This document shows positions 43,429-52,465 of a DNA stretch of 64,000 nucleotides, in pieces. Location: assembly GCF_036174265.1 (NCBI RefSeq), contig NZ_CP108055.1, forward strand, positions 2,976,001 to 3,040,000, written 5' to 3'. The notes under the pieces were generated by a model. That model did no database searches and was not told the origin of the DNA. It saw only the letters and a list, made by a program, of their open reading frames with translations. A program made the translations under genes and the position numbers. This DNA is from Streptomyces sp. NBC_00285. GTDB taxonomy: Bacteria; Actinomycetota; Actinomycetes; Streptomycetales; Streptomycetaceae. The stretch's first letter is position 1; every line of letters begins with the position of its first letter.

Positions 43429-43827
43429 CTACTGCGTGCGGTTCTCACCGCGGTAGTACTCGAAGACCCAGCCGTACAGGCCGATCAGGAGCACCGGCAC
43501 CGAGAAGTACAGCAGCCACCAGCCGATCGCGACCGACAGGAAGGCGAGGGCGCCGCCGAAGCCGAGAGCGAGCGGCTGCCAGCTGTGCGGGCTGAAGAAC
43601 CCGACCTCGCCGGCGTCGTCCGCGACATCGGCCTCCTTGTTGTCCTGCGCGCCGGCGTCCACCCGTCGGGCCGTGAAGCCCAGGTAGAAGCCGATCATGA
43701 TGGACAGGCCGAAGGCCAGGAAGAGCGCGGTGGTACCGGCCGGCTCCTTCGACCACACGCCATAGACGATCGCCATGGCGAGGATGAAGATGCTCAGCCA
43801 GAAGAACATCCGTCCTTGGATCTTCAC
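43429..43827 (-). CDS. ctaF: Cytochrome c oxidase subunit IV (actinobacterial)
   Basis: A 132-residue membrane protein of the actinobacterial CtaF family with about four hydrophobic segments ([70 protein letters not shown]). Starts within the ctaD stop (ATGA-type overlap), the third gene of ctaC-ctaD-ctaF. Confidence 0.95.
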   Translation of the reverse strand: MKIQGRMFFWLSIFILAMAIVYGVWSKEPAGTTALFLAFGLSIMIGFYLGFTARRVDAGAQDNKEADVADDAGEVGFFSPHSWQPLALGFGGALAFLSVAIGWWLLYFSVPVLLIGLYGWVFEYYRGENRTQ

Positions 43828-45566
43828 TTGCCGGCCTCCTTGCCGCCGTCGCCGGCCAGAGCCTTCTCACCGTGACCGGCGTTCTCGAGCTGGTCGAGAG
43901 CGGCGATCTCCGGGTGGTGGAGGTCGAACGCCGGGGACTCGCTGCGGATCCGCGGCAGGGTGAGGAAGTTGTGCCGCGGCGGCGGGCAGGAGGTCGCCCA
44001 CTCGAGCGAGCGGCCGTAACCCCACGGGTCGTCGACGCCGACCGGCTTGCCGTACTTGGCCGTCTTCCACACGTTGTAGAGGAACGGCAGGATCGACAGG
44101 CCGAGCACGAACGAGCTGATCGTCGAGATCGTGTTCAGGGCCGTGAACCCGTCGGCCGCCAGGTAGTCGGCGTAACGACGGGGCATGCCCTCGGCGCCCA
44201 GCCAGTGCTGGACCAGGAAGGTGCCGTGGAAGCCGATGAACAGCGTCCAGAACGTGATCTTGCCGAGGCGCTCGTCGAGCATCTTGCCGGTGAACTTCGG
44301 CCACCAGAAGTGGAAGCCGGAGAACATCGCGAAGACGACGGTGCCGAAGACGACGTAGTGGAAGTGCGCCACCACGAAGTACGAGTCCGAGACGTGGAAG
44401 TCCAGCGGCGGCGAGGCCAGGATGACACCGGTCAGACCACCGAAGGTGAAGGTGATCAGGAAGCCGGTGGCCCAGAGCATCGGGGTCTCGAAACTCAGTG
44501 ACCCCTTCCACATCGTTCCGATCCAGTTGAAGAACTTCACGCCCGTCGGTACGGCGATGAGGAACGTCATGAAGGAGAAGAACGGGAGCAGCACACCGCC
44601 GGTGACGTACATGTGGTGCGCCCACACCGTCACGGACAGACCCGCGATCGCGATGGTCGCCGCGATCAGACCCATGTAGCCGAACATCGGCTTGCGGGAG
44701 AAGACGGGGATGACCTCGGAGATGATGCCGAAGAACGGCAGGGCGATGATGTACACCTCTGGATGGCCGAAGAACCAGAAGAGGTGTTGCCACAGCAACG
44801 CTCCGCCGTTGGCGGCATCGAAGACATGTGCCCCGAATTTCCGATCCGCCTCCAGCGCGAAGAGCGCGGCGGCGAGAACGGGGAAGGCGAGCAGGACCAG
44901 CACCGCGGTCAGCAGCACGTTCCACACGAAGATCGGCATGCGGAACATGGTCATGCCGGGCGCGCGCATGCAGATGATCGTGGTGATGAAGTTGACCGCA
45001 CCGAGGATCGTGCCGAAGCCGGAGAAGGCCAGACCCATGATCCACAGGTCCGCACCGATGCCCGGGGAGCGGACGGCGTCGGAGAGCGGGGAGTAGGCGA
45101 ACCAGCCGAAGTCGGCCGCGCCCGAGGGGGTGAGGAAGCCGCCGACCGCGATCGTCGAGCCGAACAGGTAGAGCCAGTAGGCGAACATGTTCAGCCGCGG
45201 GAACGCCACGTCGGGCGCGCCGATCTGCAGCGGCATGATCCAGTTGGTGAAACCGGCGAACAGCGGCGTCGCGAACATCAGCAGCATGATCGTGCCGTGC
45301 ATCGTGAACGCCTGGTTGAACTGCTCGCTCGACATGATCTGCAGACCCGGCCGGGCCAGCTCGGCGCGCATGAAGAGCGCCATCACGCCACCGATGAGGA
45401 AGAACGCGAACGACGTGGCCAGGTACATCGTGCCGATCGTCTTGTGGTCAGTGGTGGTGAGCCACTTGATGACCACGCTGCCGCGGTTCTGGCGCCGGAC
45501 CGGCAGTTCGTCCGCGTAGTGGGACCCTGCTTCGGCGGCACCCTGGGGTTCGTTGAGGATGCTCAC
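43824..45566 (-). CDS. ctaD: Cytochrome c oxidase subunit I
   Basis: Haem-copper oxidase subunit I, 580 residues, twelve membrane helices expected. Haem a and haem a3/CuB ligand motifs are [28 protein letters not shown] (CuB His and cross-linked Tyr), AHHMYVTG and [13 protein letters not shown] 45566 overlaps the ctaC stop (GTGA); a frame to 45740 lies inside ctaC. Terminal oxidase of the bcc-aa3 supercomplex. Confidence 0.97.
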   Translation of the reverse strand: MSILNEPQGAAEAGSHYADELPVRRQNRGSVVIKWLTTTDHKTIGTMYLATSFAFFLIGGVMALFMRAELARPGLQIMSSEQFNQAFTMHGTIMLLMFATPLFAGFTNWIMPLQIGAPDVAFPRLNMFAYWLYLFGSTIAVGGFLTPSGAADFGWFAYSPLSDAVRSPGIGADLWIMGLAFSGFGTILGAVNFITTIICMRAPGMTMFRMPIFVWNVLLTAVLVLLAFPVLAAALFALEADRKFGAHVFDAANGGALLWQHLFWFFGHPEVYIIALPFFGIISEVIPVFSRKPMFGYMGLIAATIAIAGLSVTVWAHHMYVTGGVLLPFFSFMTFLIAVPTGVKFFNWIGTMWKGSLSFETPMLWATGFLITFTFGGLTGVILASPPLDFHVSDSYFVVAHFHYVVFGTVVFAMFSGFHFWWPKFTGKMLDERLGKITFWTLFIGFHGTFLVQHWLGAEGMPRRYADYLAADGFTALNTISTISSFVLGLSILPFLYNVWKTAKYGKPVGVDDPWGYGRSLEWATSCPPPRHNFLTLPRIRSESPAFDLHHPEIAALDQLENAGHGEKALAGDGGKEAGK

Positions 45567-46522
45567 AGGTTCGTCGTCTCCCGGTCCTTCTCGTGGGCGG
45601 TCTGCTCGATGCCCGCGGGAACGTAACCGGTCTGCCCCTTCTTCGCGAGGTCCTTGAGGTGCTGCTCGTAGCGCTCGGGGGAGACGACCTTCACGTTGAA
45701 CAGCATCCGGGAGTGGTCGACGCCGCAGAGCTCGGCGCACTTGCCCATGAAGGTGCCCTCCTTGTTCGGAGTCACCTCGAAGGAGTTGGTGTGGCCCGGG
45801 ATGACGTCCATCTTCATCAGGAACGGCACCACCCAGAAGGAGTGGATGACGTCACGCGAGGTGAGGACGAAGCGGACCGTCTTGCCCTTGGGGAGCCAGA
45901 GGGTCGGGCCGGGGTTGCCGGTCTGCGGGTTCTTCGTCGCGGGCGTCCCGAAGTCGTAGACGCCGCCGGCGTTCGCCGGGAATGCGTTCTTGAACCGGGT
46001 CGGAATCGCGTCCAGGTTCTTGTCGGTCTTCGCGTCGCCCGTGGAGCCCGCGACGGGCTCGATGTAGTTGAAGGCCCAGCTCCATTGGTAGCCGACGACG
46101 TTGACGGTGACGTCGGGGTTCTTCTTGAGGCTGAGGATCTTCGACTCGTCACGGGCCGTGAAGTAGAACAGGACCGAGACGATGACGAGCGGAACGACCG
46201 TGTACAGCGCCTCGATGGGCATGTTGTACCGGGTTTGCGGAGGAACTTCGACCTTGGTGCGGCTGCGCCGGTGGTAGATCGTGCTCCACAGGATCAGGCC
46301 CCACACCAGCACGCCGGTGGCCAGCGCGGCTGCCCAGGATCCCTGCCACAGGGAGAGGATTCGCGGAGCCTCTTCCGTGGTCGGGGTGGGCATACCAAGG
46401 CGGGGGAAGTCCTTGTATGTGCAACCGGTGGCGGTCGCCAGGACCAGGCCCGCGGTCATTGCCTGCAGCAGCTTCCGCCGCATCGGGCGCCGCGGCGAGC
46501 GGTCGGAGCCGTTGGGACTCAC
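45563..46522 (-). CDS. ctaC: Cytochrome c oxidase subunit II
   Basis: 319-residue subunit II. N-terminal lipoprotein-like signal (LVLATATGC); two membrane helices (residues about 58-78 and 100-120); cupredoxin domain with the CuA site [12 protein letters not shown] (Cys-x3-Cys-x3-His-x2-Met) and the upstream His in [11 protein letters not shown] 46522 is chosen; a frame extending to 46675 is outside the supported start. First gene of ctaCDF; its promoter lies in the 276-base gap shared with the divergent desulfurase-TusA gene. Confidence 0.96.
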   Translation of the reverse strand: MSPNGSDRSPRRPMRRKLLQAMTAGLVLATATGCTYKDFPRLGMPTPTTEEAPRILSLWQGSWAAALATGVLVWGLILWSTIYHRRSRTKVEVPPQTRYNMPIEALYTVVPLVIVSVLFYFTARDESKILSLKKNPDVTVNVVGYQWSWAFNYIEPVAGSTGDAKTDKNLDAIPTRFKNAFPANAGGVYDFGTPATKNPQTGNPGPTLWLPKGKTVRFVLTSRDVIHSFWVVPFLMKMDVIPGHTNSFEVTPNKEGTFMGKCAELCGVDHSRMLFNVKVVSPERYEQHLKDLAKKGQTGYVPAGIEQTAHEKDRETTNL

Positions 46523-46798
46523 GTAGCGCCTTCCCGAGAGTCTCGCCCGCGCGTGTTGGCTGCGGCCTGCCTTCATCGGGGGTCGGTCGCCGCCCTGCGT
46601 CGGGCAGGGGTTTGGATGTTTATGCGGACCAAACCCTAGCCGACGCTCTTCGGGGGTTCGCGGGGAGGGTGGCATACGCGCGGGCGGTCACTCGAAAGCG
46701 CCCAACGGGTGGGGGGTTCGGGCGTGTTTGCGACTGCGTGGGCCAGGTGGTCGCCCGCGCGTGGCCCCGCACGGCTCCGGGCCGCTTAGCGTTGCCGT

Positions 46799-48175
46799 GT
46801 GTCCTACTTCGATGCCGCTTCCGCCGCTCCGCTCCATCCCGTCGCACGTCAGGCCCTGCTGGCCGCCCTGGACGACGGCTGGGCCGATCCCGCGCGGCTG
46901 TACCGGGAGGGGCGGCGGGCCCGGATGCTGCTCGACGCCGCCCGGGAGGCCGCCGCGGAGTCGGTGGGGTGCCGGCCGGACGAGCTGGTGTTCACGCCGT
47001 CCGGGACGCGGGCCGTGCACAGCGGGATCGCCGGGGTGCTGGCCGGTCGCCGTCGCGTCGGACGTCACCTGATCGTGTCAGCTGTTGAACACTCCTCCGT
47101 GCTCCAGGCCGCGGAATCCCACGAGGCGGACGGCGGAACCGTCACCCGAGTGGCCGTCAGCCGGGCGGGAGCGGCGGCCCCGTCGGCCTACGCGGCCGAG
47201 CTCCGGCAGGACACCGCACTGGCGTGTCTCCAGTCGGCCAACCACGAGGTGGGCACCGTGCAGCCGGTGGCGGAGGTGGCCGGGTTGTGCCGGGAGGCGG
47301 GGGTGCCGTTGCTGGTGGACGCGGCGCAGTCGCTGGGGTGGGGACCGGTCGGGGGTGACTGGTCGGTGCTGACGGCGAGTGCCCACAAGTGGGGCGGGCC
47401 GTCGGGGGTGGGCCTGCTCGCCGTACGCAAGGGTGTGCGGTTCGCGGCGTCCGGGCCCGCCGACGAGCGGGAGTCGGGGCGGGCGCCGGGGTTCGAGAAC
47501 CTGCCGGCGATCGTCGCGGCGGCGGCCTCACTGCGGGCGGTACGGGCCGAGGCGGCACAAGAGGCCGTACGACTGCGGGAGCTGACGGCGCGGATCCGGG
47601 CACGGGTGTCGCGGCTGGTCCCGGACGTGGACGTGGTCGGGGATCCCGAGCGGCGGCTGCCGGGGATCGTCACCTTCTCGTGTCTCTATGTCGATGGGGA
47701 GACGTTGCTGCACGAGCTGGACCGGGCGGGTTTCTCCGTTTCCTCCGGATCGTCCTGCACGAGCAGCACGCTGACGCCGAGCCATGTGCTCAAAGCGATG
47801 GGAGTGCTGAGTGAGGGAAATGTGAGGGTTTCCCTGCCGTGGGGGACGGCTTCCGAGGAGGTCGACCGTTTCCTGGAGGTGCTGCCCGGGGCGGTGGCGG
47901 GAGTCCGGGAGAAGCTGGGCGCGCCGGTTCCGTCAGCCGTCACCCGCGAGGACTCCCTGGTCGTCGACGCCCTGGGCAAGCGCTGCCCGATCCCGGTCAT
48001 CGAGTTGGCGAAGGTCATCGGGGACGTCCCGGTGGGCGGGACGGTCCGGATCCTCTCCGACGACGAGGCCGCACGCCTCGACATCCCCGCCTGGTGCGAG
48101 ATGCGGGAGCAGGAGTACGTGGGAGAGGAACCGGAGGAGAGCGGAACGGCGTACGTGGTCCGCCGGCTCAGGTGA
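46799..48175 (+). CDS. Cysteine desulfurase-TusA sulfurtransferase fusion
   Basis: A 458-residue two-domain protein. Residues 1-370 are a NifS-type PLP desulfurase: PLP Lys in TASAHKWGGPSG, HSSV in VEHSSVLQAAE, catalytic Cys in SSGSSCTSS. Residues about 380-458 are a TusA (SirA-like) domain with the CPxP motif in LGKRCPIPVIELAKV. Start GTG 46799 (VSYFDAASAAP). In other bacteria TusA receives persulfide from IscS, so here donor and acceptor are covalently joined. Actual target (thiolation, molybdopterin or Fe-S assembly) is unknown. Divergent from ctaC. Confidence 0.9.
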   Translation: MSYFDAASAAPLHPVARQALLAALDDGWADPARLYREGRRARMLLDAAREAAAESVGCRPDELVFTPSGTRAVHSGIAGVLAGRRRVGRHLIVSAVEHSSVLQAAESHEADGGTVTRVAVSRAGAAAPSAYAAELRQDTALACLQSANHEVGTVQPVAEVAGLCREAGVPLLVDAAQSLGWGPVGGDWSVLTASAHKWGGPSGVGLLAVRKGVRFAASGPADERESGRAPGFENLPAIVAAAASLRAVRAEAAQEAVRLRELTARIRARVSRLVPDVDVVGDPERRLPGIVTFSCLYVDGETLLHELDRAGFSVSSGSSCTSSTLTPSHVLKAMGVLSEGNVRVSLPWGTASEEVDRFLEVLPGAVAGVREKLGAPVPSAVTREDSLVVDALGKRCPIPVIELAKVIGDVPVGGTVRILSDDEAARLDIPAWCEMREQEYVGEEPEESGTAYVVRRLR

Positions 48176-48203
48176 CGCCGTCCGGGGCGCGGGGCCGGGT
48201 CGA

Positions 48204-48223
48204 GGTGCGGCGGGCGCCGCACC
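48204..48223. terminator. Bidirectional terminator after the desulfurase fusion
   Basis: GGTGCGGC and GCCGCACC pair over 8 bp with a four-base GGGC loop between two convergent genes. Confidence 0.6.
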
Positions 48224-48256
48224 AGGCATGATCGGCGCCCGCGCACCCCGACGGGC

Positions 48257-49231
48257 TCAGCCCAGATGCCCCTGGACCTCGACGGCGGCCTCGTCGCCGT
48301 ATGCCTTGGTGAACCGCTCCATGAAGCTCTCCCGGCGCAGCCGGTACTCCTGCGTCCCGACCGTCTCGATGACGAGGGTCGCCAGCATGCAGCCGACCTG
48401 CGCCGCCCGCTCCAGCGAGACGCCCCAGGAGAGTCCCGACAGGAACCCGGCGCGGAAGGCGTCGCCGACGCCCGTGGGGTCCGCCTTGCGCTCCTCCTCC
48501 GCGCAGCCGACGACGATCGGCTCCTCGCCGGTCCTCTCGATCCGCACGCCCTGCGCGCCCAGCGTGGTGACGCGGTGCCCGACCTTCGCCAGGATCTCCG
48601 CGTCGGACCAGCCGGTCTTGGACTCGATGAGCCCCTTCTCGTACTCGTTCGAGAAGAGGTACGTGGCGCCGTCCAGCAGGATCCGGATCTCGTCGCCGTT
48701 CATACGGGCGATCTGCTGGGAGAAGTCCGCGGCGAACGGGATGCCGCGCGAACGGCACTCCTCGGTGTGGCGGAGCATCGCCTCGGGGTCGTCGGCGCCG
48801 ATGAGGACGAGGTCGAGGCCGTCCACCCGGTCGGCGACCGTCTTGAGCTCGATCTGGCGGGCTTCGCTCATCGCGCCCGTGTAGAAGGAGCCGATCTGGT
48901 TGTGGTCGGCGTCGGTGGTGCACACGAAGCGGGCGGTGTGCAGCGTCTCGGAGATCCGGACGGACGTGGTGTCGACGCCGTGCCGGTCGAGCCAGGCGCG
49001 GTACTCGTCGAAGTCGAAGCCCGCGGCCCCGACGAGGATCGGGTTCGTGCCGAGCTGTCCCATCCCGAAGGCGATGTTCGCCCCGACGCCGCCCCTGCGT
49101 ACGTCGAGGTTGTCGACCAGGAAGGAGAGCGAGACCGTGTGCAGCTGGTCCGCGACGAACTGGTCGGCGAAACGGCCGGGGAAGGTCATGAGGTGGTCGG
49201 TGGCGATGGAGCCGGTGACTGCGATGCGCAC
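48257..49231 (-). CDS. adoK: Adenosine kinase (PfkB/ribokinase family)
   Basis: A 324-residue PfkB-family sugar kinase. It resembles M. tuberculosis AdoK (Rv2202c) closely as I recall it: VTGSIATDHLMTFPGRF, RRGGVGANIAFGMGQLG, ISETLHTARFVCTTD, ADFSQQIARMNGDEI and DPTGVGDAFRAGF (catalytic Asp and anion hole). AdoK phosphorylates adenosine to AMP, salvaging purines. Adenosine from S-adenosylhomocysteine would connect it to SAM-linked genes, which is inference. ATG 49231. Confidence 0.93.
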   Translation of the reverse strand: MRIAVTGSIATDHLMTFPGRFADQFVADQLHTVSLSFLVDNLDVRRGGVGANIAFGMGQLGTNPILVGAAGFDFDEYRAWLDRHGVDTTSVRISETLHTARFVCTTDADHNQIGSFYTGAMSEARQIELKTVADRVDGLDLVLIGADDPEAMLRHTEECRSRGIPFAADFSQQIARMNGDEIRILLDGATYLFSNEYEKGLIESKTGWSDAEILAKVGHRVTTLGAQGVRIERTGEEPIVVGCAEEERKADPTGVGDAFRAGFLSGLSWGVSLERAAQVGCMLATLVIETVGTQEYRLRRESFMERFTKAYGDEAAVEVQGHLG

Positions 49232-49383
49232 GGCGTGGACTCTCCTGAGGGAGGGTGAATTGACGTTTAACGCTACCGGGTCCGTATAGGGAACCGCGAG
49301 GCGGTCGACTGCTCGGCCAAGCCGGAAAAACTACCCGATAGTAGATCTTTCTTCGCAGGCTCCGACGTGCATACGGTGCCGTC

Positions 49384-49593
49384 ATGACGAACCTCGAGCT
49401 GTACGCCTCCGCCCCGGCCGACGTGGACGGGGGCCTCGCCTCGCTGCGCGGCGACTGCGCCCGGATGGCACCCCACTGGGCGGCGCCCGACCGAATCGTT
49501 TCCCTCCCGGTGTCTCCCTCCCTCATCCACGGCGTGACCGTTCCCGAGGGCTCCGCCCGGCTGCTGGACGCCATGTCGGAGTACGGCGACTGA
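49384..49593 (+). CDS. Small conserved-looking protein, unknown function
   Basis: A 69-residue open frame with strongly G/C-biased third codon positions, so likely coding. It is mixed in composition, with no membrane segment or Cys pair, and the only notable feature is a Pro-rich middle (LPVSPSLIHGVTVPEG). The ribosome-binding site is weak. It is divergent from adoK and precedes the large membrane protein by 164 bases. Not recognised. Confidence 0.6.
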   Translation: MTNLELYASAPADVDGGLASLRGDCARMAPHWAAPDRIVSLPVSPSLIHGVTVPEGSARLLDAMSEYGD

Positions 49594-49757
49594 CGCACGG
49601 CGCGCGAGTCAGCGCGCAGAAGGGAACCGCGCGCTCCCCCGCTGCGTCCCATCGCCGTCCCCCGGAAAGGGGATGCGGGATACGACCCTTTTGCCGACCT
49701 TTTTGACAGGGTCGGGTCAGGGTCGAGGGACAGTTGCGCAGCAGAAGGAGCGATGCG

Positions 49758-51767
49758 GTGGACACCGAGCGACCCGACAACGACGACACCGGCGCCTCCG
49801 CCGAGGCCTCCGGCGGCGGGGACGGGAGCGCTGCGGAAGCTCCTGTCGCGCGGGAAGCCGACGCCACGGAAGCGCTCGGCGCGGGGGATGCGGGCGGCCC
49901 GGAGGATGCGGGCGGCGCGGAACACGTGAGCGGCGCTGACGAGGAACCGGGCACCGAGGTTTCCGGTGACGCGGTTTCCGGTGACGAGGAGCCCAGCCGC
50001 GCCGAGTCCCTCCCCATGGGGGAGGCGGGCGCCGCGGAGACGGAGAGCCGCGCCGGAGCCGGGACCGACCGGAAGGTCGGGGACGCCGAGGATGCTCCCG
50101 CAGGAGAGACGGGCGCCGGGGACACCGAGGACGCTTCCGGGGACCCGGCGCAGGACGTCGAGGGAATCGCCGACGCCGACACGGACGACTCCCCGCCCAT
50201 CGACATCTCCGGCATCTCCGGGACCCCGGCCGTCGCTGCCGCCGACGAACCGGATGAACTCCCGGCCCCCGATACCGAGGTCGCCCGGGACGGCGAGTCC
50301 GACGATCTCCGTTCCGCTCGGCGGCGGTCGCCCGTCGCCGTCGCCGCTGTCGCCGCCGCCGTACTGCTGGTCGGAGGCGGAGGGGCGTATCTCGCCGCCG
50401 GCGCCTCCGGAGGGTCCGGCAAGGACACCACGTCCGGCGCGTCCGGCGACGACACTCCCCCGCCCCTCGCACTCGACGGTTACGGCGCGAGCGGCGGGAC
50501 CGGCAACGGCATCGCGCCCGGGGAGCCGAACCCGTACGGCGCGACCTACCGCGTCGACGGCAGCCTCCCGCAGGGGCCCGCCTCGGCGCCCGTCTACCGC
50601 ACCGGTGGACAGGTCGCCGAGGCCGACGTGGCGCGGCTCGCCAAGGCGCTCGGCGTCGACGGAACTCCGGTGGCGCAGGGGCAGTTCTGGCGGATCGGGG
50701 TCATGGACGGCTCGGGTCCGGTGCTCACGGTGAACCGGCAGGCGCCGGGCGCGTGGACCTTCCAGCGCTACTCCCCCGTCACTGACGACTGCAAGAGCGC
50801 CACCGTGTGCGGCCTCGACGGCTCGGTCGGTGATCCGGTGAGCGTGACGGTCGCGGTCGCGGAGAAGGCCGCGGCGCCGGTACTGAAGGCAGTGGGCCAG
50901 GACGGCGCGAAGCTCGACGCGAGCCAGGTCCTGGGGGCCCAGCGGGTCGTGAACGCCGATCCGGTGGTGGGCGGACTGCCCACGTACGGCTGGTCGACCG
51001 GCGTCACCGTGAACGCGCAGGGTGAAGTGGTGGGCGGCACCGGTCAGTTGAAGGCGCCGGTCAAGAGCGACACGTATCCCGTGCTGAGCGCGGAGAAGAC
51101 GCTGGGCCTGCTGAACAAGGTGCCCGGCACCGACCACCGCATGGGCATCGGCGGCTGCGCCAGTCCCGTACCGCTGAAGGACCGGCTGGAGGCGCCCTGC
51201 GGGGAGTCGACGGCGAGCCCCGCCGCGGGCAACGCGCTCACGGTCGAGAAGGCGGTGTTCGGACTGGCCTCGCACCTCGTGGACGGCCGGCAGGCGCTCG
51301 TGCCGTCCTGGCTGTTCGAGGTGCGGGCAGCGGGCGCGCAGGACGCCTTCACGGTGACGTATCCGGCGGTCGACCCGACGTACATCGCCTCGCCTGCGAC
51401 CGCGACGCCCTCCGCGCCCGCCACCCCCACGGCGCCTTCCGGCGACCCGACCTCCACGTCGAAGACGCGCGACGTCAAGGTGGACGGCTACTCTGCCGAC
51501 GGCGACCAGCTGACCGTGAGCTTCACGGGCGGGGTGTGCGGGGACTACGCGGCGACGGCGAGCGAGAGCTCGGGCAAGGTGACGGTCACGGTGACCGAGA
51601 CGCCGTGGCAGGGCAAGGTCTGCATCATGATCGCCAAGGAGATCCAGAAGACCGTGACCCTGGACGAGCCGCTCGGTGACCGCGAGGTCGTGGGTTCGGA
51701 CGGCAAGGCGATCCCGCTGGAGAAGGCGGGCTCGGCGCGGCTGCCGGAGACCTCCGGGGCCCGGTAG
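49758..51767 (+). CDS. Large single-pass membrane protein with acidic cytoplasmic N-terminus, unknown function
   Basis: 669 residues. The first 190 are acidic and Ala/Glu/Gly-rich, low complexity and probably disordered. One membrane helix lies at about residues 195-215 (VAVAAVAAAVLLVGGGGAYL), followed by a 450-residue extracytoplasmic part. That part has Cys residues (SATVCGLDG, IGGCASPV, EAPCGEST, GGVCGDYA, GKVCIMIA) and an Ala/Thr/Pro stretch before the last domain. Start GTG 49758 with AAGGAG seven bases upstream is very good. The layout matches anti-sigma-like or signalling membrane proteins of Streptomyces, but no known domain is recognised. Confidence 0.85.
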   Translation: MDTERPDNDDTGASAEASGGGDGSAAEAPVAREADATEALGAGDAGGPEDAGGAEHVSGADEEPGTEVSGDAVSGDEEPSRAESLPMGEAGAAETESRAGAGTDRKVGDAEDAPAGETGAGDTEDASGDPAQDVEGIADADTDDSPPIDISGISGTPAVAAADEPDELPAPDTEVARDGESDDLRSARRRSPVAVAAVAAAVLLVGGGGAYLAAGASGGSGKDTTSGASGDDTPPPLALDGYGASGGTGNGIAPGEPNPYGATYRVDGSLPQGPASAPVYRTGGQVAEADVARLAKALGVDGTPVAQGQFWRIGVMDGSGPVLTVNRQAPGAWTFQRYSPVTDDCKSATVCGLDGSVGDPVSVTVAVAEKAAAPVLKAVGQDGAKLDASQVLGAQRVVNADPVVGGLPTYGWSTGVTVNAQGEVVGGTGQLKAPVKSDTYPVLSAEKTLGLLNKVPGTDHRMGIGGCASPVPLKDRLEAPCGESTASPAAGNALTVEKAVFGLASHLVDGRQALVPSWLFEVRAAGAQDAFTVTYPAVDPTYIASPATATPSAPATPTAPSGDPTSTSKTRDVKVDGYSADGDQLTVSFTGGVCGDYAATASESSGKVTVTVTETPWQGKVCIMIAKEIQKTVTLDEPLGDREVVGSDGKAIPLEKAGSARLPETSGAR

Positions 51768-51781
51768 CCCTGAGGACGCAT

Positions 51782-51818
51782 GAAGGCGGCGGCCCCTTCG
51801 GAGGGGGCCGCCGCCTTC
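51782..51818. terminator. Bidirectional terminator between convergent genes
   Basis: GAAGGCGGCGGCCCC and GGGGCCGCCGCCTTC form a perfect 15-bp stem with a seven-base loop. It is followed by TTCTGTC on the plus strand and preceded by CAT on the minus strand. Confidence 0.85.
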
Positions 51819-51854
51819 TTCTGTCTGTCTGCGCCGAAGCCGGTCCGCGCCGAC

Positions 51855-52211
51855 TTAGCTGAAGGAGTCGCCGCAGGCGCAGGAGCCGGTCGCGTTGGGG
51901 TTGTCGATCGTGAAGCCCTGCTTCTCGATGGTGTCCACGAAGTCGATGGACGCGCCGCCCAGGTACGGGGCACTCATGCGGTCGGTGACGACCTTGACGC
52001 CGTCGAAGTCCTTCAGGACGTCGCCGTCGAGCGAGCGCTCGTCGAAGAAGAGCTGGTAACGCAGGCCGGAGCAGCCACCGGGCTGAACGGCGACGCGCAG
52101 GGCCAGGTCGTCACGGCCTTCCTGGTCGAGCAGGGCCTTGACCTTCGCCGCGGCGGCGTCGGACAGGATGATGCCGTCGGTGACGGTGCCGGTCTCGTCC
52201 GATACGGACAT
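51855..52211 (-). CDS. erpA: Iron-sulfur cluster insertion protein (A-type carrier)
   Basis: An 118-residue A-type Fe-S carrier of the ErpA/HesB group. Cluster-binding cysteines are in QPGGCSGLRYQLFFD and in CACGDSF at the C-terminus. It delivers [2Fe-2S]/[4Fe-4S] clusters to apo-enzymes. The divergent neighbour is nadA, a [4Fe-4S] enzyme and a likely client. ATG 52211. Confidence 0.95.
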   Translation of the reverse strand: MSVSDETGTVTDGIILSDAAAAKVKALLDQEGRDDLALRVAVQPGGCSGLRYQLFFDERSLDGDVLKDFDGVKVVTDRMSAPYLGGASIDFVDTIEKQGFTIDNPNATGSCACGDSFS

Positions 52212-52388
52212 CTACATCTCTCCCGGGTTGTACGGAGACTGCTTGCCGACTGGTGCAACCGGCAAGGCCGCGGATTCATTCCGGGCCGGACGCCGGTTTT
52301 CCGGCGCCTCCTTCATGCTCGCACATGCGTTGGCGGTCGGAAAATGTCCGGTCGGCCCCCGAGGGGGATTCACGTCACATCGACGTTA

Positions 52389-52400
52389 TGACGATCGTCA
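52389..52400. promoter_or_regulatory. Palindrome TGACGATCGTCA in the nadA upstream region
   Basis: A perfect 12-bp palindrome 66 bases upstream of the nadA start. A second arrangement around it, ACGTTAT (52383-52389) with ATAACGT (52428-52434), is inverted and 38 bases apart, and TATGAT at 52420-52425 is a possible -10. This may be an operator for NAD-biosynthesis control. No known motif is recognised. Confidence 0.4.
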
Positions 52401-52465
52401 AAGTGACGTGAAGCAGGCTATGATAGATAACGTCAGTTCGACGAAAAGTAGAAAGGGTGCGTGTC

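Noticed and set aside
48168..51275. 1035-codon open frame on the minus strand
   Set aside because: It runs antisense through adoK and the large membrane gene, changes composition (Arg/Gly/Ala) and has no family motif. Codon bias fits the plus-strand frame. High G+C creates such frames.
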